Source: Phycisphaerae bacterium (GTDB taxonomy: Bacteria; Planctomycetota; Phycisphaerae; SM23-33). Taken from it: a stretch of 7,624 nucleotides of DNA. The notes beneath the pieces are model-generated. The model was given only the letters and a program-made list of their open reading frames with translations, was not told the origin of the DNA and searched no databases. Each line of letters starts with the position of its first letter. Position 1 is the stretch's first letter. The stretch covers positions 1 through 7,624 of the forward strand of contig JAUWQU010000159.1 in NCBI GenBank assembly GCA_030610965.1, read 5' to 3'. A program made the translations under genes and the position numbers. This document shows positions 1-5,891 of this stretch, in pieces.

Positions 1-31
1 CCTTCTCCTAACCGTCAGTGTCATCTTTCTA

Positions 32-67
32 GGGTCAGAAACGGGTCAGGGGTCAGAAACGGGTCAG
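32..67. repeat. Perfect 18-nt tandem duplication
   Basis: The unit GGGTCAGAAACGGGTCAG occurs twice without a mismatch or gap (32-49 and 50-67), giving four GGGTCAG words in 36 bases. The second unit runs directly into repeat copy A (57-80). A separate 18-nt duplication with a related GGGTCA word lies at 1460-1495. The layout suggests local slippage or repeated insertion of a small element. Function is unknown. Confidence 0.85.
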
Positions 68-80
68 AACTATTTTATCT
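57..80 (+). repeat. GGGTCAG/ACTATTTTATCT repeat, copy A
   Basis: This 24-nt sequence is present as a perfect inverted copy at 248-271 and as a perfect direct copy at 1403-1426. Copies A and B enclose 167 bases (81-247). Read on the minus strand, the repeat contains ATA-AAA-TAG, so it could be the end of a reading frame (70-117) finishing in KPQAARNILLKQKIK and a stop. That ending resembles the peptides at copies B and C. I infer a dispersed REP-like or transposase-derived repeat; no intact transposase is in the window. Confidence 0.85.
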
Positions 81-211
81 TCTGTTTTAATAGTATGTTA
101 CGTGCTGCTTGTGGTTTCGATTGGTTCTTTTCTGCAGGTCGTAACGGTCGAGACATTGGCAAAGAGTATCACGAGCCAGCCGACACATCAAGATCCTCCT
201 TTTCGCCAAAC

Positions 212-272
212 CATCACGAACGGCCGCTAACTACCTGGCAATACTGCAGATAAAATAGTTCTGACCCGTTTT
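212..272 (-). repeat. GGGTCAG-type repeat, copy B (long form, inverted)
   Basis: Compared with 1402-1462 in opposite orientation, the inner 25 bases match perfectly and the remaining 36 match with 8 differences (53 of 61 overall). Copies B and C therefore form a long inverted repeat around the gene at 427-1368. On the plus strand an open frame through 202-258 ends in KPSRTAANYLAILQIK and a TAG, which closely matches the end of copy C. This suggests that both are degenerate 3' ends of one ancestral coding sequence plus the adjoining non-coding tail. Confidence 0.8.
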
Positions 273-426
273 CCGTTTTGCACAGGACGCTTAGCATGGC
301 GAGTTGAACACTCACCCACAACATAGTACACACTCGCATAGGATGTCTCACGCAGTCTTACACCGTTTCAGGACAAATGCGCGGCAGCCCATCTGCCGTC
401 ATTCCATGCTCCTAACCAGATGGACG
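273..426. other. Spacer downstream of the 427-1368 gene
   Basis: No convincing gene is present. Two small stem-loops can be drawn. GGCGAGT (298-304) pairs with ACTCACC (310-316) with one mismatch around a TGAAC loop. CGGCAG (382-387) pairs perfectly with CTGCCG (393-398) around a 5-base loop. The second lies about 30 bases past the stop codon of the minus-strand gene and might help end its transcript, but no T-run follows it on that strand, so a Rho-independent terminator is not supported. Confidence 0.4.
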
Positions 427-1368
427 CTACTCTGACTCACCCGAAGCCGCTTGCGAAGTCCGGCTAGTCGGCATCGCAGGCAACGTCGATGGCTTGCTCG
501 CCGTCGCTGACCGCCTTTGGATCTCCCGTTGAAGCCACGCCGTTCTCTTCTTTGAATCCATCCTCCCTAACATATCCATAAGGACTGGCTCCAAGCCAGG
601 CGTAACCTCCTTGATCTCCGGATTCGCAATCAATAACGTGGAGTACTCAATGAGTCTGCTTATCCTCTCTCGACTGGCCGCGTTCTCCCACACGGCACTA
701 CCCCTGTAGCTCTTCAGTTTCTTCAACACCTCAGCGTCGGCCAGACACGAAACAGCCCCGGCATCCCGCCACTCAAGCGACTCCATGGCCTTCCAGAACT
801 CATCCGTCAGCAAATCCGCGTCACCAACGGTGCGAAGAGCATAACACACGCCACTCCATGCCACTTGCCGCGTTCTCTTCTTTAGCAAGTCGGAACTATC
901 CATCTTGCGGATTGCTCGGTATTGCCCGTCTAGAGCAGCGATGACTTTCTGCTGCGACGACACAGACTCCGCATGAGAATACACAGCAGTCACCAAGAAC
1001 AAGAGCCACTCTCGCCCGCTCGCTTGACCTTCAACGGACCCTTCCAATACTTCGATCAAGCGACGCATGCCCTCCTCGTCGATGGCCTTCTTTGAATCCT
1101 CTGGCACCGCTTCATAGACAGTTCCTCTGTTCCTCGCCGCCTTGTATTCCTCCCGAACCCAGGCTCTCAATAGCGCCACACGCTCCTTACCTCGGGCCAC
1201 TAGCAGTTGGCGAAGTCTTTCTTGGCGAATCACAGCGGACGCCCCACCGGCTGACGCCGGAGGGCGAGCAGCCGCGGAACTGTTCTGTCCAGGACTGATG
1301 CTTGCAGTCATAGCATTCACCGCCATCATTACGGCAGTTACGCGTGCTATCCATTGTGCCTTAGACAT
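427..1368 (-). CDS. Hypothetical protein with N-terminal signal or anchor segment
   Basis: A 313-residue protein that I do not recognise. The ATG at 1368 is preferred over the one at 1380 because GGAG (1378-1375) sits 6 bases upstream of it, while the outer ATG has no Shine-Dalgarno sequence. The N-terminus has basic residues (K3, R9) followed by a hydrophobic stretch (about 7-22, with VTAVMMAV) and then a Ser/Ala/Pro-rich segment (23-47). This is consistent with export or a single membrane anchor. Residues 48-290 look mostly helical and charged, with no catalytic or metal-binding motif I can name; the C-terminal ~28 residues are Ser/Thr/Ala/Pro-rich. Base composition differs from its neighbours: bases 601-660 are 28/60 GC by hand count against 41/60 at 2701-2760 inside ftsK. 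The gene is enclosed by inverted repeats (212-272 and 1402-1462). Both facts suggest an acquired accessory gene, which is an inference. Confidence 0.7.
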   Translation of the reverse strand: MSKAQWIARVTAVMMAVNAMTASISPGQNSSAAARPPASAGGASAVIRQERLRQLLVARGKERVALLRAWVREEYKAARNRGTVYEAVPEDSKKAIDEEGMRRLIEVLEGSVEGQASGREWLLFLVTAVYSHAESVSSQQKVIAALDGQYRAIRKMDSSDLLKKRTRQVAWSGVCYALRTVGDADLLTDEFWKAMESLEWRDAGAVSCLADAEVLKKLKSYRGSAVWENAASRERISRLIEYSTLLIANPEIKEVTPGLEPVLMDMLGRMDSKKRTAWLQREIQRRSATASKPSTLPAMPTSRTSQAASGESE

Positions 1369-1401
1369 ACTTGTCTCCATATCTGTACTTTGCAGGAGCG
1401 T

Positions 1402-1462
1402 AAAACGGGTCAGAACTATTTTATCTCCCGTAGTGCCAGGTAGTTAGCGACTGTTTGCGAGG
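1402..1462 (+). repeat. GGGTCAG-type repeat, copy C (long form)
   Basis: The inverted partner of 212-272 (53 of 61 identical) and a direct partner of copy A over 1403-1426. It begins 34 bases upstream of the preferred start of the 427-1368 gene, so any nearby promoter of that gene overlaps it. On the minus strand an open frame over 1416-1460 ends in SQTVANYLALREIK and a TAG. The tandem 18-mers at 1460-1495 follow immediately. Confidence 0.85.
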
Positions 1463-1495
1463 ACGAAGTTGGGGTCAAGGACGAAGTTGGGGTCA
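1460..1495. repeat. Perfect 18-nt tandem duplication
   Basis: AGGACGAAGTTGGGGTCA occurs twice back to back (1460-1477 and 1478-1495) with no difference. It abuts repeat copy C. It differs in sequence from the 18-mer duplication at 32-67 but has the same length and also ends in a GGGTCA word. This marks the outer edge of the repeat-rich patch before the ftsK terminator region. Confidence 0.85.
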
Positions 1496-1522
1496 GCCCT
1501 TAAAATATAAAACAGCGAATGC

Positions 1523-1551
1523 GCAGGAAAGGGCTCGGGAACCTTTCCTGC
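1523..1551 (-). terminator. Stem-loop downstream of ftsK, possible terminator
   Basis: GCAGGAAAGG (1523-1532) pairs perfectly with CCTTTCCTGC (1542-1551) around a 9-base loop. It lies about 70 bases beyond the ftsK stop. Going on along the minus strand, a T-rich tract (TGTTTTATATTTTA) begins about 9 bases after the stem. That gap is longer than in a classical Rho-independent terminator, so the strong stem is certain but its role as terminator is only likely. Confidence 0.45.
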
Positions 1552-1619
1552 TTGACTTTCGGTTGGAGGAACAGGGACGCTCTATTTATTGGCACTGCGC
1601 GGTCATGATTGCGTCTTGT

Positions 1620-4181
1620 TTAGACGCTGGTTGGTTCGCCGTTGAGGGCGGAGGCGCCGGACTGGTCGGCGGCGATGGATTCCTGCATTTCGTGCCAGTC
1701 ATCGAGCGTTATGAGGCACTCGCGGGCCTGGGAGCCTTTGTAGTCGCCGAGCAGGCCTGCCTCGGCCATCTGGTCGATTATCCTGCTGGCCCGGCTGTAG
1801 CCGACTGCCAGGCGGCGCTGGAGCAGTGATACGCTGCCTCGCTGGCTTGTCAGGACGATCTCGACGCCCTTTGCGAACAGTTCGTCGCGATCGCCGCCGT
1901 CGCCGCCGCCGGACGGGCGGGAGTTCAGCCGCGTCAGTTCGGTGTTGTATACCGGCGGACCGTTCTTTTCCTTGATCTCATCGACAATGGTGTGGATTTC
2001 CGAGTCGTCGATGTACGTGCCCTGGGCGCGTGCCAGCGTGCTGCTGCCGGGGCGAAGGAAGAGCATGTCGCCCTGGCCCAGGAGCACCTCGGCGCCGTTC
2101 TGGTCCAGCACGATGCGGCTTTCCTGCCGGCTGGCCACGCGGAAGCTCACACGGCAGGGCATGTTCGACTTGATCAGGCCGGTGACCACGTTCGCGCTTG
2201 GCCGCTGCGTGGCGAGGATCAGGTGGATGCCCACCGCGCGGGCCTTCTGGGCAATGCGGATGACGTGCTCCTCGACTTCCTTGCTGGACGTCATTATGAG
2301 GTCCGCAAGCTCGTCGATGATGATCACGTAGTAAGGTATGCTCGTCGGCGTGCTGAGCTTGTCCTGGTCGCTCTCGGCGCCGAAACGCTTGTATATCTGC
2401 TCGGCGGAGAGCTTGTTGAAGGCCGCGAGGTTCTTCACGCCGGCCTCCTTGAGCACCTCGTAGCGCTCGTCCATCTTCGAGGCGGCCCAGGCGAGGATCT
2501 CCTCGGCCTTGTGCATGTCGTTGACGATCGGGCACAGCAGGTGCGGGATCTGCTCGAAGGCCGCCATCTCGACCATCTTGGGGTCGACGAGGATCAGCCT
2601 GACGTCCTCCGGCCGGCGCGTCATGAGGATGGCCATGATGATCGCGTTTATGCATACGCTCTTGCCCGAGCCGGTCGTGCCGGCGATGAGCATGTGGGGC
2701 ATGCGGGCGAGGTCCTCGATGATCGGGTCGCCGCTGGCGTCCTTGCCGAAGTACAGCGGCAGCTTCATCCGCCGCTCGGCCTCGGGGTCGAGCATCATCA
2801 GCTCGCTGATGCGGACGATTTCCTTCTCGAGGTTGGGCACCTCGATGCCGATGGTGTCGCGCCCCGGCAGCGGGCTGACGATCCGCACTCCGGGCACCGC
2901 CAGCGACCGGGCGATGTCGTTGCACAGGCCGGCCACCTGGGAGACCTTCACGCCCGGCGCGAGCGAAAGCTCGAACATGGTGATGACCGGCCCGGTCTGG
3001 TAGCCCTCGACCTGGGCGGCCACGTTGAAGTCGTTGAGCGTCTGCTGGAGGATGCCCTTGCGCTGCTGGGCGGCGAGTTCCTGGCCCTCGTTGTAGCCGG
3101 TATGCGGGGCCTCGAGAAGGTTCGTCGAGGGCAGGTCGTAGGACTTGTCCTTGCCGGATGCCTTGCCGGTAGCGGTGGCCTCGGGCCGGGCAGCCTTAGC
3201 CGGCTCGACTCGCACGACCGGGCGGGGCCTCGGCGGCGCGGCCACGGGGGGCCTGATCTTGGCGGGCGTCATCTTGACGGCGCCCGCGGCGGGCGAAACG
3301 CTGACTGCGCCCGCGGCGGCTGCGGTCGCATCGGCCGGGGCCCTGGACCTATCACCCAGCACCAGTCGGAGCAGCCAGTTTCTGCGTTTGACCTGCGGCG
3401 CTGCCTGCCGAGCGGGCGATGCGACGACGATCGCCGGCTTGACCGGCTTGACCGGCTTTATCGCGGCCGGGCGTGCATGGGGCCTCGCTGGCGCGCCCGA
3501 GCCGCGGCCCATGGCATCTACGCGGGGCCGACCCAGGCGAAATGCCCCGGCCAGGCTCGTCAGGCTCCCACGGTTTTCCCAAGCCTTCCGGCCGAGCGAC
3601 GGCAGCTTGAGCACTAGGCTGTCGGCCGTGAGCATCAGACCGATGGCCAGGCATATCGAAAGGATGATCCACCCGCCAGTGGAAGCGAACTGCGACAGAA
3701 GGACCTCGCCGATGGAGATTCCCAGAATGCCAGCCGAACTGGTCAGCGGGTCGTCCGCGGCGGCCGGATTGGTCATGTATATCGCCGAACTGCACGCCGT
3801 GACCAGCACGGCCACGCCGATGATGCGCCATGGCAGGTCGCGAATCCGCCCGCCAAGAGCCATCAGGAACGCCGCGACTGTTAAGAACAGCAGGGCCATG
3901 TACGCCCCGCCGCCAAGCCAGTAGAGCAGGAAGTTCGCCACGTACGCCCCGACCACGCCGGCGGCGTTGTCCACGGGCGACTTCGGCGGGACCATCGCCG
4001 TCGAGGGCGGGTCAGTCGGCGAGTAGCTCACCAGGCTGATCCACGACACCGCGGCCGCGCCGACCAAAACCAGAACCACACAGTACCGCAGGAACCGCCG
4101 ACCACGCCCTTCGGGCTGCTCGGCAGCCTTGCTCCTTACGCCCCTGCCGGTCCTGCCGCTATTTCGCTCCTTGGTTGCCAT
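1620..4181 (-). CDS. ftsK: DNA translocase FtsK/SpoIIIE
   Basis: A membrane-anchored ATP-driven motor that moves double-stranded DNA through the division septum and helps resolve chromosome dimers. The 853-residue protein has four likely membrane segments (about 31-51, 88-110, 117-136 and 169-187), then an Ala/Pro/Lys-rich linker (about 200-345, with KPVKPVKPA at 242-250). The motor follows: alpha region from about 346, Walker A GTTGSGKS at 501-508, LILVDPK at 529-535, Walker B IIIDELADL at 620-628, and ATQRPSANVVTG at 657-668. The C-terminal winged-helix gamma domain spans about 764-832 (RGSVSLLQRRLAVGYSRAS), the part that reads polar DNA signals in this family. The start at 4181 is chosen because AAGGTG (4195-4190) lies 8 bases upstream; a longer frame back to 4373 would translate the hairpin repeats and overlap dut. 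It is probably the last gene of the coaB-dut-ftsK transcript. Confidence 0.96.
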   Translation of the reverse strand: MATKERNSGRTGRGVRSKAAEQPEGRGRRFLRYCVVLVLVGAAAVSWISLVSYSPTDPPSTAMVPPKSPVDNAAGVVGAYVANFLLYWLGGGAYMALLFLTVAAFLMALGGRIRDLPWRIIGVAVLVTACSSAIYMTNPAAADDPLTSSAGILGISIGEVLLSQFASTGGWIILSICLAIGLMLTADSLVLKLPSLGRKAWENRGSLTSLAGAFRLGRPRVDAMGRGSGAPARPHARPAAIKPVKPVKPAIVVASPARQAAPQVKRRNWLLRLVLGDRSRAPADATAAAAGAVSVSPAAGAVKMTPAKIRPPVAAPPRPRPVVRVEPAKAARPEATATGKASGKDKSYDLPSTNLLEAPHTGYNEGQELAAQQRKGILQQTLNDFNVAAQVEGYQTGPVITMFELSLAPGVKVSQVAGLCNDIARSLAVPGVRIVSPLPGRDTIGIEVPNLEKEIVRISELMMLDPEAERRMKLPLYFGKDASGDPIIEDLARMPHMLIAGTTGSGKSVCINAIIMAILMTRRPEDVRLILVDPKMVEMAAFEQIPHLLCPIVNDMHKAEEILAWAASKMDERYEVLKEAGVKNLAAFNKLSAEQIYKRFGAESDQDKLSTPTSIPYYVIIIDELADLIMTSSKEVEEHVIRIAQKARAVGIHLILATQRPSANVVTGLIKSNMPCRVSFRVASRQESRIVLDQNGAEVLLGQGDMLFLRPGSSTLARAQGTYIDDSEIHTIVDEIKEKNGPPVYNTELTRLNSRPSGGGDGGDRDELFAKGVEIVLTSQRGSVSLLQRRLAVGYSRASRIIDQMAEAGLLGDYKGSQARECLITLDDWHEMQESIAADQSGASALNGEPTSV

Positions 4182-4189
4182 CCGTTGCA

Positions 4190-4195
4190 CACCTT
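4190..4195 (-). promoter_or_regulatory. Ribosome binding site that fixes the ftsK start
   Basis: AAGGTG on the minus strand, 8 bases before the ATG at 4181. It decides the start against the upstream in-frame ATG at 4373. It lies between the last hairpin repeat unit and the start codon, so the hairpins do not cover it. Confidence 0.65.
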
Positions 4196-4204
4196 GTCTT
4201 TCAT

Positions 4205-4276
4205 AGCATGGGCATCCTGCCCGTGAGTGGCATGGGCATCTTGCCCATGAGTACCACGGGCGTCTCACCCGTGCCA
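4205..4276. repeat. Three tandem 24-nt hairpin units between dut and ftsK
   Basis: The units are 4205-4228, 4229-4252 and 4253-4276. Units 1 and 2 agree at 21 of 24 positions; unit 3 is more diverged. Each is a small hairpin. Unit 2 has CATGGGCA (4231-4238) and TGCCCATG (4242-4249) around a TCT loop. In unit 3 the arms become CACGGG (4255-4260) and CCCGTG (4268-4273), so both strands of the stem changed together. Unit 1 pairs with G-T wobbles. I recall hairpin words of this type as dispersed intergenic repeats in planctomycetes, where they are sometimes mistranslated as HGQDAHAT-like peptides. They lie entirely between dut and ftsK, in the presumed transcript. Confidence 0.85.
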
Positions 4277-4281
4277 CGTCC

Positions 4282-4734
4282 TTAAACGCCCGTATGCCCG
4301 AAACCGCCTTCGCCGCGAACCGTGTCGTCCAACTCCTCGACGAACTCCGTCTGAGCCCGCGTGACCGGGGCAATGACCATCTGCGCGATACGCATTCCGC
4401 GCCGCACCGTGAAGGCCTCGCCGCCCACGTTGGCCAGGATCACGCATACCTCGCCGCGGTAGTCGGCGTCGATCGTGCCCGGCGAATTGGGAAGTACGAT
4501 CCCGTGCTTCAGCGCCAGTCCGCTCCGCGGCCGCATCTGCGCCTCGTAGCCGACCGGCACGGCCATGTAAAACCCGCACGGAACCAACTTCACGTCGCCG
4601 GGGGCGATTGTCACGTCGCCTTCGCAGGCCGCGCATACATCCATGCCCGAGGCATGCTCGGACATGTACCGCGGCGGCTCGACGTCCGCAGATTCCGCCT
4701 TTCGACGTATCCGTATTGTTATCGGACTTGCCAT
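4282..4734 (-). CDS. dut: Deoxyuridine 5'-triphosphate nucleotidohydrolase (dUTPase)
   Basis: Cytosolic enzyme that hydrolyses dUTP to dUMP and pyrophosphate, keeping uracil out of DNA and supplying dUMP for dTMP synthesis. The 150 residues match the usual length of a homotrimeric dUTPase and show all five motifs: 1, ASGMDVCA (28-35); 2, RPRSGLAL (68-75); 3, GTIDADYRGEV (86-96), with D89 as the expected catalytic Asp and Y92 as the uracil-stacking Tyr; 4, RRGMRIAQ (111-118); 5, RGEGGFGHTG (140-149). Motif 1 has Met where Tyr is usual (GYD to GMD), and motif 5 has His in place of the common Ser (FGST to FGHT); the phosphate-binding Arg and the Phe are kept. The start at 4734 has GGAGAG (4746-4741) 6 bases upstream. 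It lies between coaB and ftsK on the same strand, with 165- and 100-base spacers that both hold repeats. Confidence 0.96.
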   Translation of the reverse strand: MASPITIRIRRKAESADVEPPRYMSEHASGMDVCAACEGDVTIAPGDVKLVPCGFYMAVPVGYEAQMRPRSGLALKHGIVLPNSPGTIDADYRGEVCVILANVGGEAFTVRRGMRIAQMVIAPVTRAQTEFVEELDDTVRGEGGFGHTGV

Positions 4735-4766
4735 CCAATTCTCTCCAGCCGATCCAGACGAAGATT

Positions 4767-4892
4767 AGCAGGGATTCAGGGGATTCAGGGGATAAAAACG
4801 TAAGGATATGTCAGAAAAAACGCGGATGAACGCTCTTTCGCGAGCGCTGGTCTGCGTGAGGCTGCCGTTTCCTTATCCCATGCATCCCTGCT
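4767..4892. repeat. ~126-nt foldback (MITE-like) element between coaB and dut
   Basis: Almost the whole coaB-dut spacer folds on itself. AGCAGGGAT (4767-4775) pairs perfectly with ATCCCTGCT (4884-4892). Further in, GATAA (4791-4795) pairs with TTATC (4873-4877), AAACG (4796-4800) with CGTTT (4866-4870), ACGCGGA (4820-4826) with TCTGCGT (4851-4857) with one wobble, and CGCTC (4831-4835) with GAGCG (4842-4846) at the tip. The left arm also carries a perfect 9-nt tandem repeat, GGATTCAGG, at 4772-4780 and 4781-4789, with no counterpart on the right arm. No reading frame lies inside. The form suggests a non-autonomous mobile or REP-like repeat that would be transcribed as a long hairpin upstream of dut. 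Mobility is an inference. Confidence 0.7.
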
Positions 4893-4899
4893 GACCGAA

Positions 4900-5532
4900 T
4901 CAGCGACATTTCTCTTCGACCAGCCGGACGATCTGCCTGGCCAACTCATCCTTGCCGCGGGCGCCCCATTCGAGCGCGACGCCGTCGGGGCCCAACACGC
5001 ACGCCTGCGATTGCCGGGCCTCCATCGCCTCGGGCCCGTTGACGACGACGAAGTCCGCGCCCTTGCTGCGCATCTCCGCCCGGGCCTTGGCCTGGGCCTC
5101 CGGCGGCGGCAGCGATTCGACCGCGAACGCAACGACCACCTGCCCGGCCCGCCGCGCGGCCGTCACTGCCGCCAGGACGTCCTCGGTCGGCAACAGCCGA
5201 ACCGTCACCGGGCCGCCGGCCCGCGGGATCTTGCCAGCCACGCGCCGCTCCGGCCGAAAGTCACCCACCGCAGCCGTCATTACAAGCGCGTCACACTGGC
5301 CGAACCGTTCAACCAGCCCGGCCCGAAGGTCCTCGACGGAAACAAACCGCACCACCTCGCAGCCCGGCGGGTCCGGCAAGGCCACCGGCCCAGCCAGCAG
5401 CGTAACCTCGTGCCCCGCCGCAGCCGCCTCGGCCGCGACGGCGTAGCCCATCCGCCCGCTGGAGGCGTTGGAGATAAACCGAACGTCGTCGATATACTCC
5501 CGGGTAGGCCCGGCCGTAACGATAATCCTCAT
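4900..5532 (-). CDS. coaB: Phosphopantothenoylcysteine synthetase (CoaB domain only)
   Basis: Joins 4'-phosphopantothenate and cysteine using a nucleotide triphosphate, a step of coenzyme A synthesis. The 210-residue protein matches only the C-terminal half of the usual bifunctional CoaBC (Dfp). Visible landmarks are VTAGPTREYIDDVRFISN (5-22), SSGRMGYA (24-31), TAAVGDFRP (86-94) and AGKIPR (99-104). N22 and K101 correspond to the Asn and Lys known to be important in E. coli CoaB (N210 and K289, from memory). No flavoprotein CoaC decarboxylase domain precedes it: the region upstream of the start is non-coding. The decarboxylase must then be encoded elsewhere, as in other bacteria with split coaB and coaC. 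The ATG at 5532 is preferred to a TTG two codons upstream; neither has a strong Shine-Dalgarno sequence. It is the first gene of the coaB-dut-ftsK cluster and diverges from vapB. Confidence 0.92.
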   Translation of the reverse strand: MRIIVTAGPTREYIDDVRFISNASSGRMGYAVAAEAAAAGHEVTLLAGPVALPDPPGCEVVRFVSVEDLRAGLVERFGQCDALVMTAAVGDFRPERRVAGKIPRAGGPVTVRLLPTEDVLAAVTAARRAGQVVVAFAVESLPPPEAQAKARAEMRSKGADFVVVNGPEAMEARQSQACVLGPDGVALEWGARGKDELARQIVRLVEEKCR

Positions 5533-5833
5533 GCCCAACTACCCTACCGGCGAGCCGGGCGACCGTAAACGCAAAAACGCCCCACATCTCGGCAGAGACG
5601 GGTGCACGGCCAGTTCGCGGCATTGGTCAAATGGGAATGTCAGAACACCGGCGCGAATGCGTTGCCGCTGTGGAGTGCGGATTGCGGATTCACGTTCGTC
5701 GCGCTCAAATCCGCAATCGAAAGCATCATTGCCTGCTGAGGACCCGCATTCCGGCCGGGCTGCGGCGCCGCCAGGATTTGGCCTCGCACACCGGCCAAAG
5801 ACAACAGCGATTTGTCATTGCGTTCCAGCTAAG
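5533..5833. other. Divergent non-coding spacer between coaB and vapB
   Basis: About 300 bases without a credible gene; the frames that cross it have no family motifs and no supported start. It should hold the coaB promoter, but I could not find a well-spaced -35/-10 pair on the minus strand (a TTGACC at 5630-5625 has no matching -10). The only clear structure is an 11-bp perfect inverted repeat at 5680-5718, listed separately. The vapB promoter begins at its right edge. Confidence 0.5.
5680..5718. repeat. 11-bp perfect inverted repeat with internal GCGGATT duplication
   Basis: GATTGCGGATT (5680-5690) and AATCCGCAATC (5708-5718) are exact reverse complements separated by 17 bases. The left arm also contains GCGGATT twice in tandem (5677-5683 and 5684-5690). 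No T-run follows on either strand, so it does not look like a Rho-independent terminator. It could be a dispersed repeat or a protein-binding site. Confidence 0.6.
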
Positions 5834-5845
5834 CCATTGTATAAT
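5818..5845 (+). promoter_or_regulatory. Likely sigma-70-type promoter of vapBC
   Basis: A perfect -10 hexamer TATAAT lies at 5840-5845 in an AT-rich pocket inside otherwise GC-rich DNA. A weak -35, TTGCGT (5818-5823), lies 16 bases upstream. The better -35 word TTGTCA (5812-5817) is 22 bases away, which is too far. The -10 is about 45 bases ahead of the vapB start codon. Confidence 0.6.
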
Positions 5846-5866
5846 ATAAATGGCATTTATGGCCAT
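5834..5866. promoter_or_regulatory. Candidate antitoxin operator over the -10 box
   Basis: CCATT (5834-5838) and AATGG (5849-5853) form an inverted repeat centred on the TATAAT box, and an 8-base palindrome ATGGCCAT follows at 5859-5866. AbrB-fold antitoxins of vapBC-type modules commonly repress their own operon by binding inverted repeats over the promoter, so this is a natural candidate site. The arms are short and binding is not shown. Confidence 0.35.
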
Positions 5867-5891
5867 GCATGTCACTATTGAGGAGTTTGCC

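Noticed and set aside
32..67. Possible CRISPR array at the tandem repeats (also 1460-1495 and 4205-4276)
   Set aside because: Units are 18 or 24 nt and directly adjacent, with no unique spacers between them, and no cas gene is present.
33..230. Plus-strand open frame with a hydrophobic stretch (LIVCYVLLVV)
   Set aside because: No ATG start in frame and no ribosome binding site, it runs through the tandem repeat, and it matches nothing I recognise; probably chance in a patch of decayed repeats.
382..398. Rho-independent terminator for the 427-1368 gene
   Set aside because: The 6-bp stem is perfect but no T-run follows it on the minus strand.
1992..3617. 541-codon open frame on the plus strand, antisense to ftsK
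   Set aside because: A shadow of the high-GC ftsK coding sequence: His/Arg/Gly/Leu-rich, no domain motifs, and ftsK on the other strand is unmistakable.
4182..4373. N-terminal extension of ftsK by 64 codons
   Set aside because: It would overlap the end of dut and translate the hairpin repeats into Arg/Cys-Pro-rich peptide; the ATG at 4181 has a good Shine-Dalgarno sequence and begins a normal FtsK N-terminus.
5533..5538. TTG start for coaB at 5538
   Set aside because: It adds only two residues before an ATG that begins the conserved MRIIVTAG; no ribosome binding site favours the TTG.
5812..5817. TTGTCA as -35 box of vapBC
   Set aside because: It matches the consensus well but lies 22 bases from TATAAT, outside the usual 16-18.
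5850..5891. Earlier vapB start at 5850
   Set aside because: It would start 5 bases after the -10 box and add residues outside the AbrB fold; the ATG at 5892 has GAGGAG at ideal spacing.
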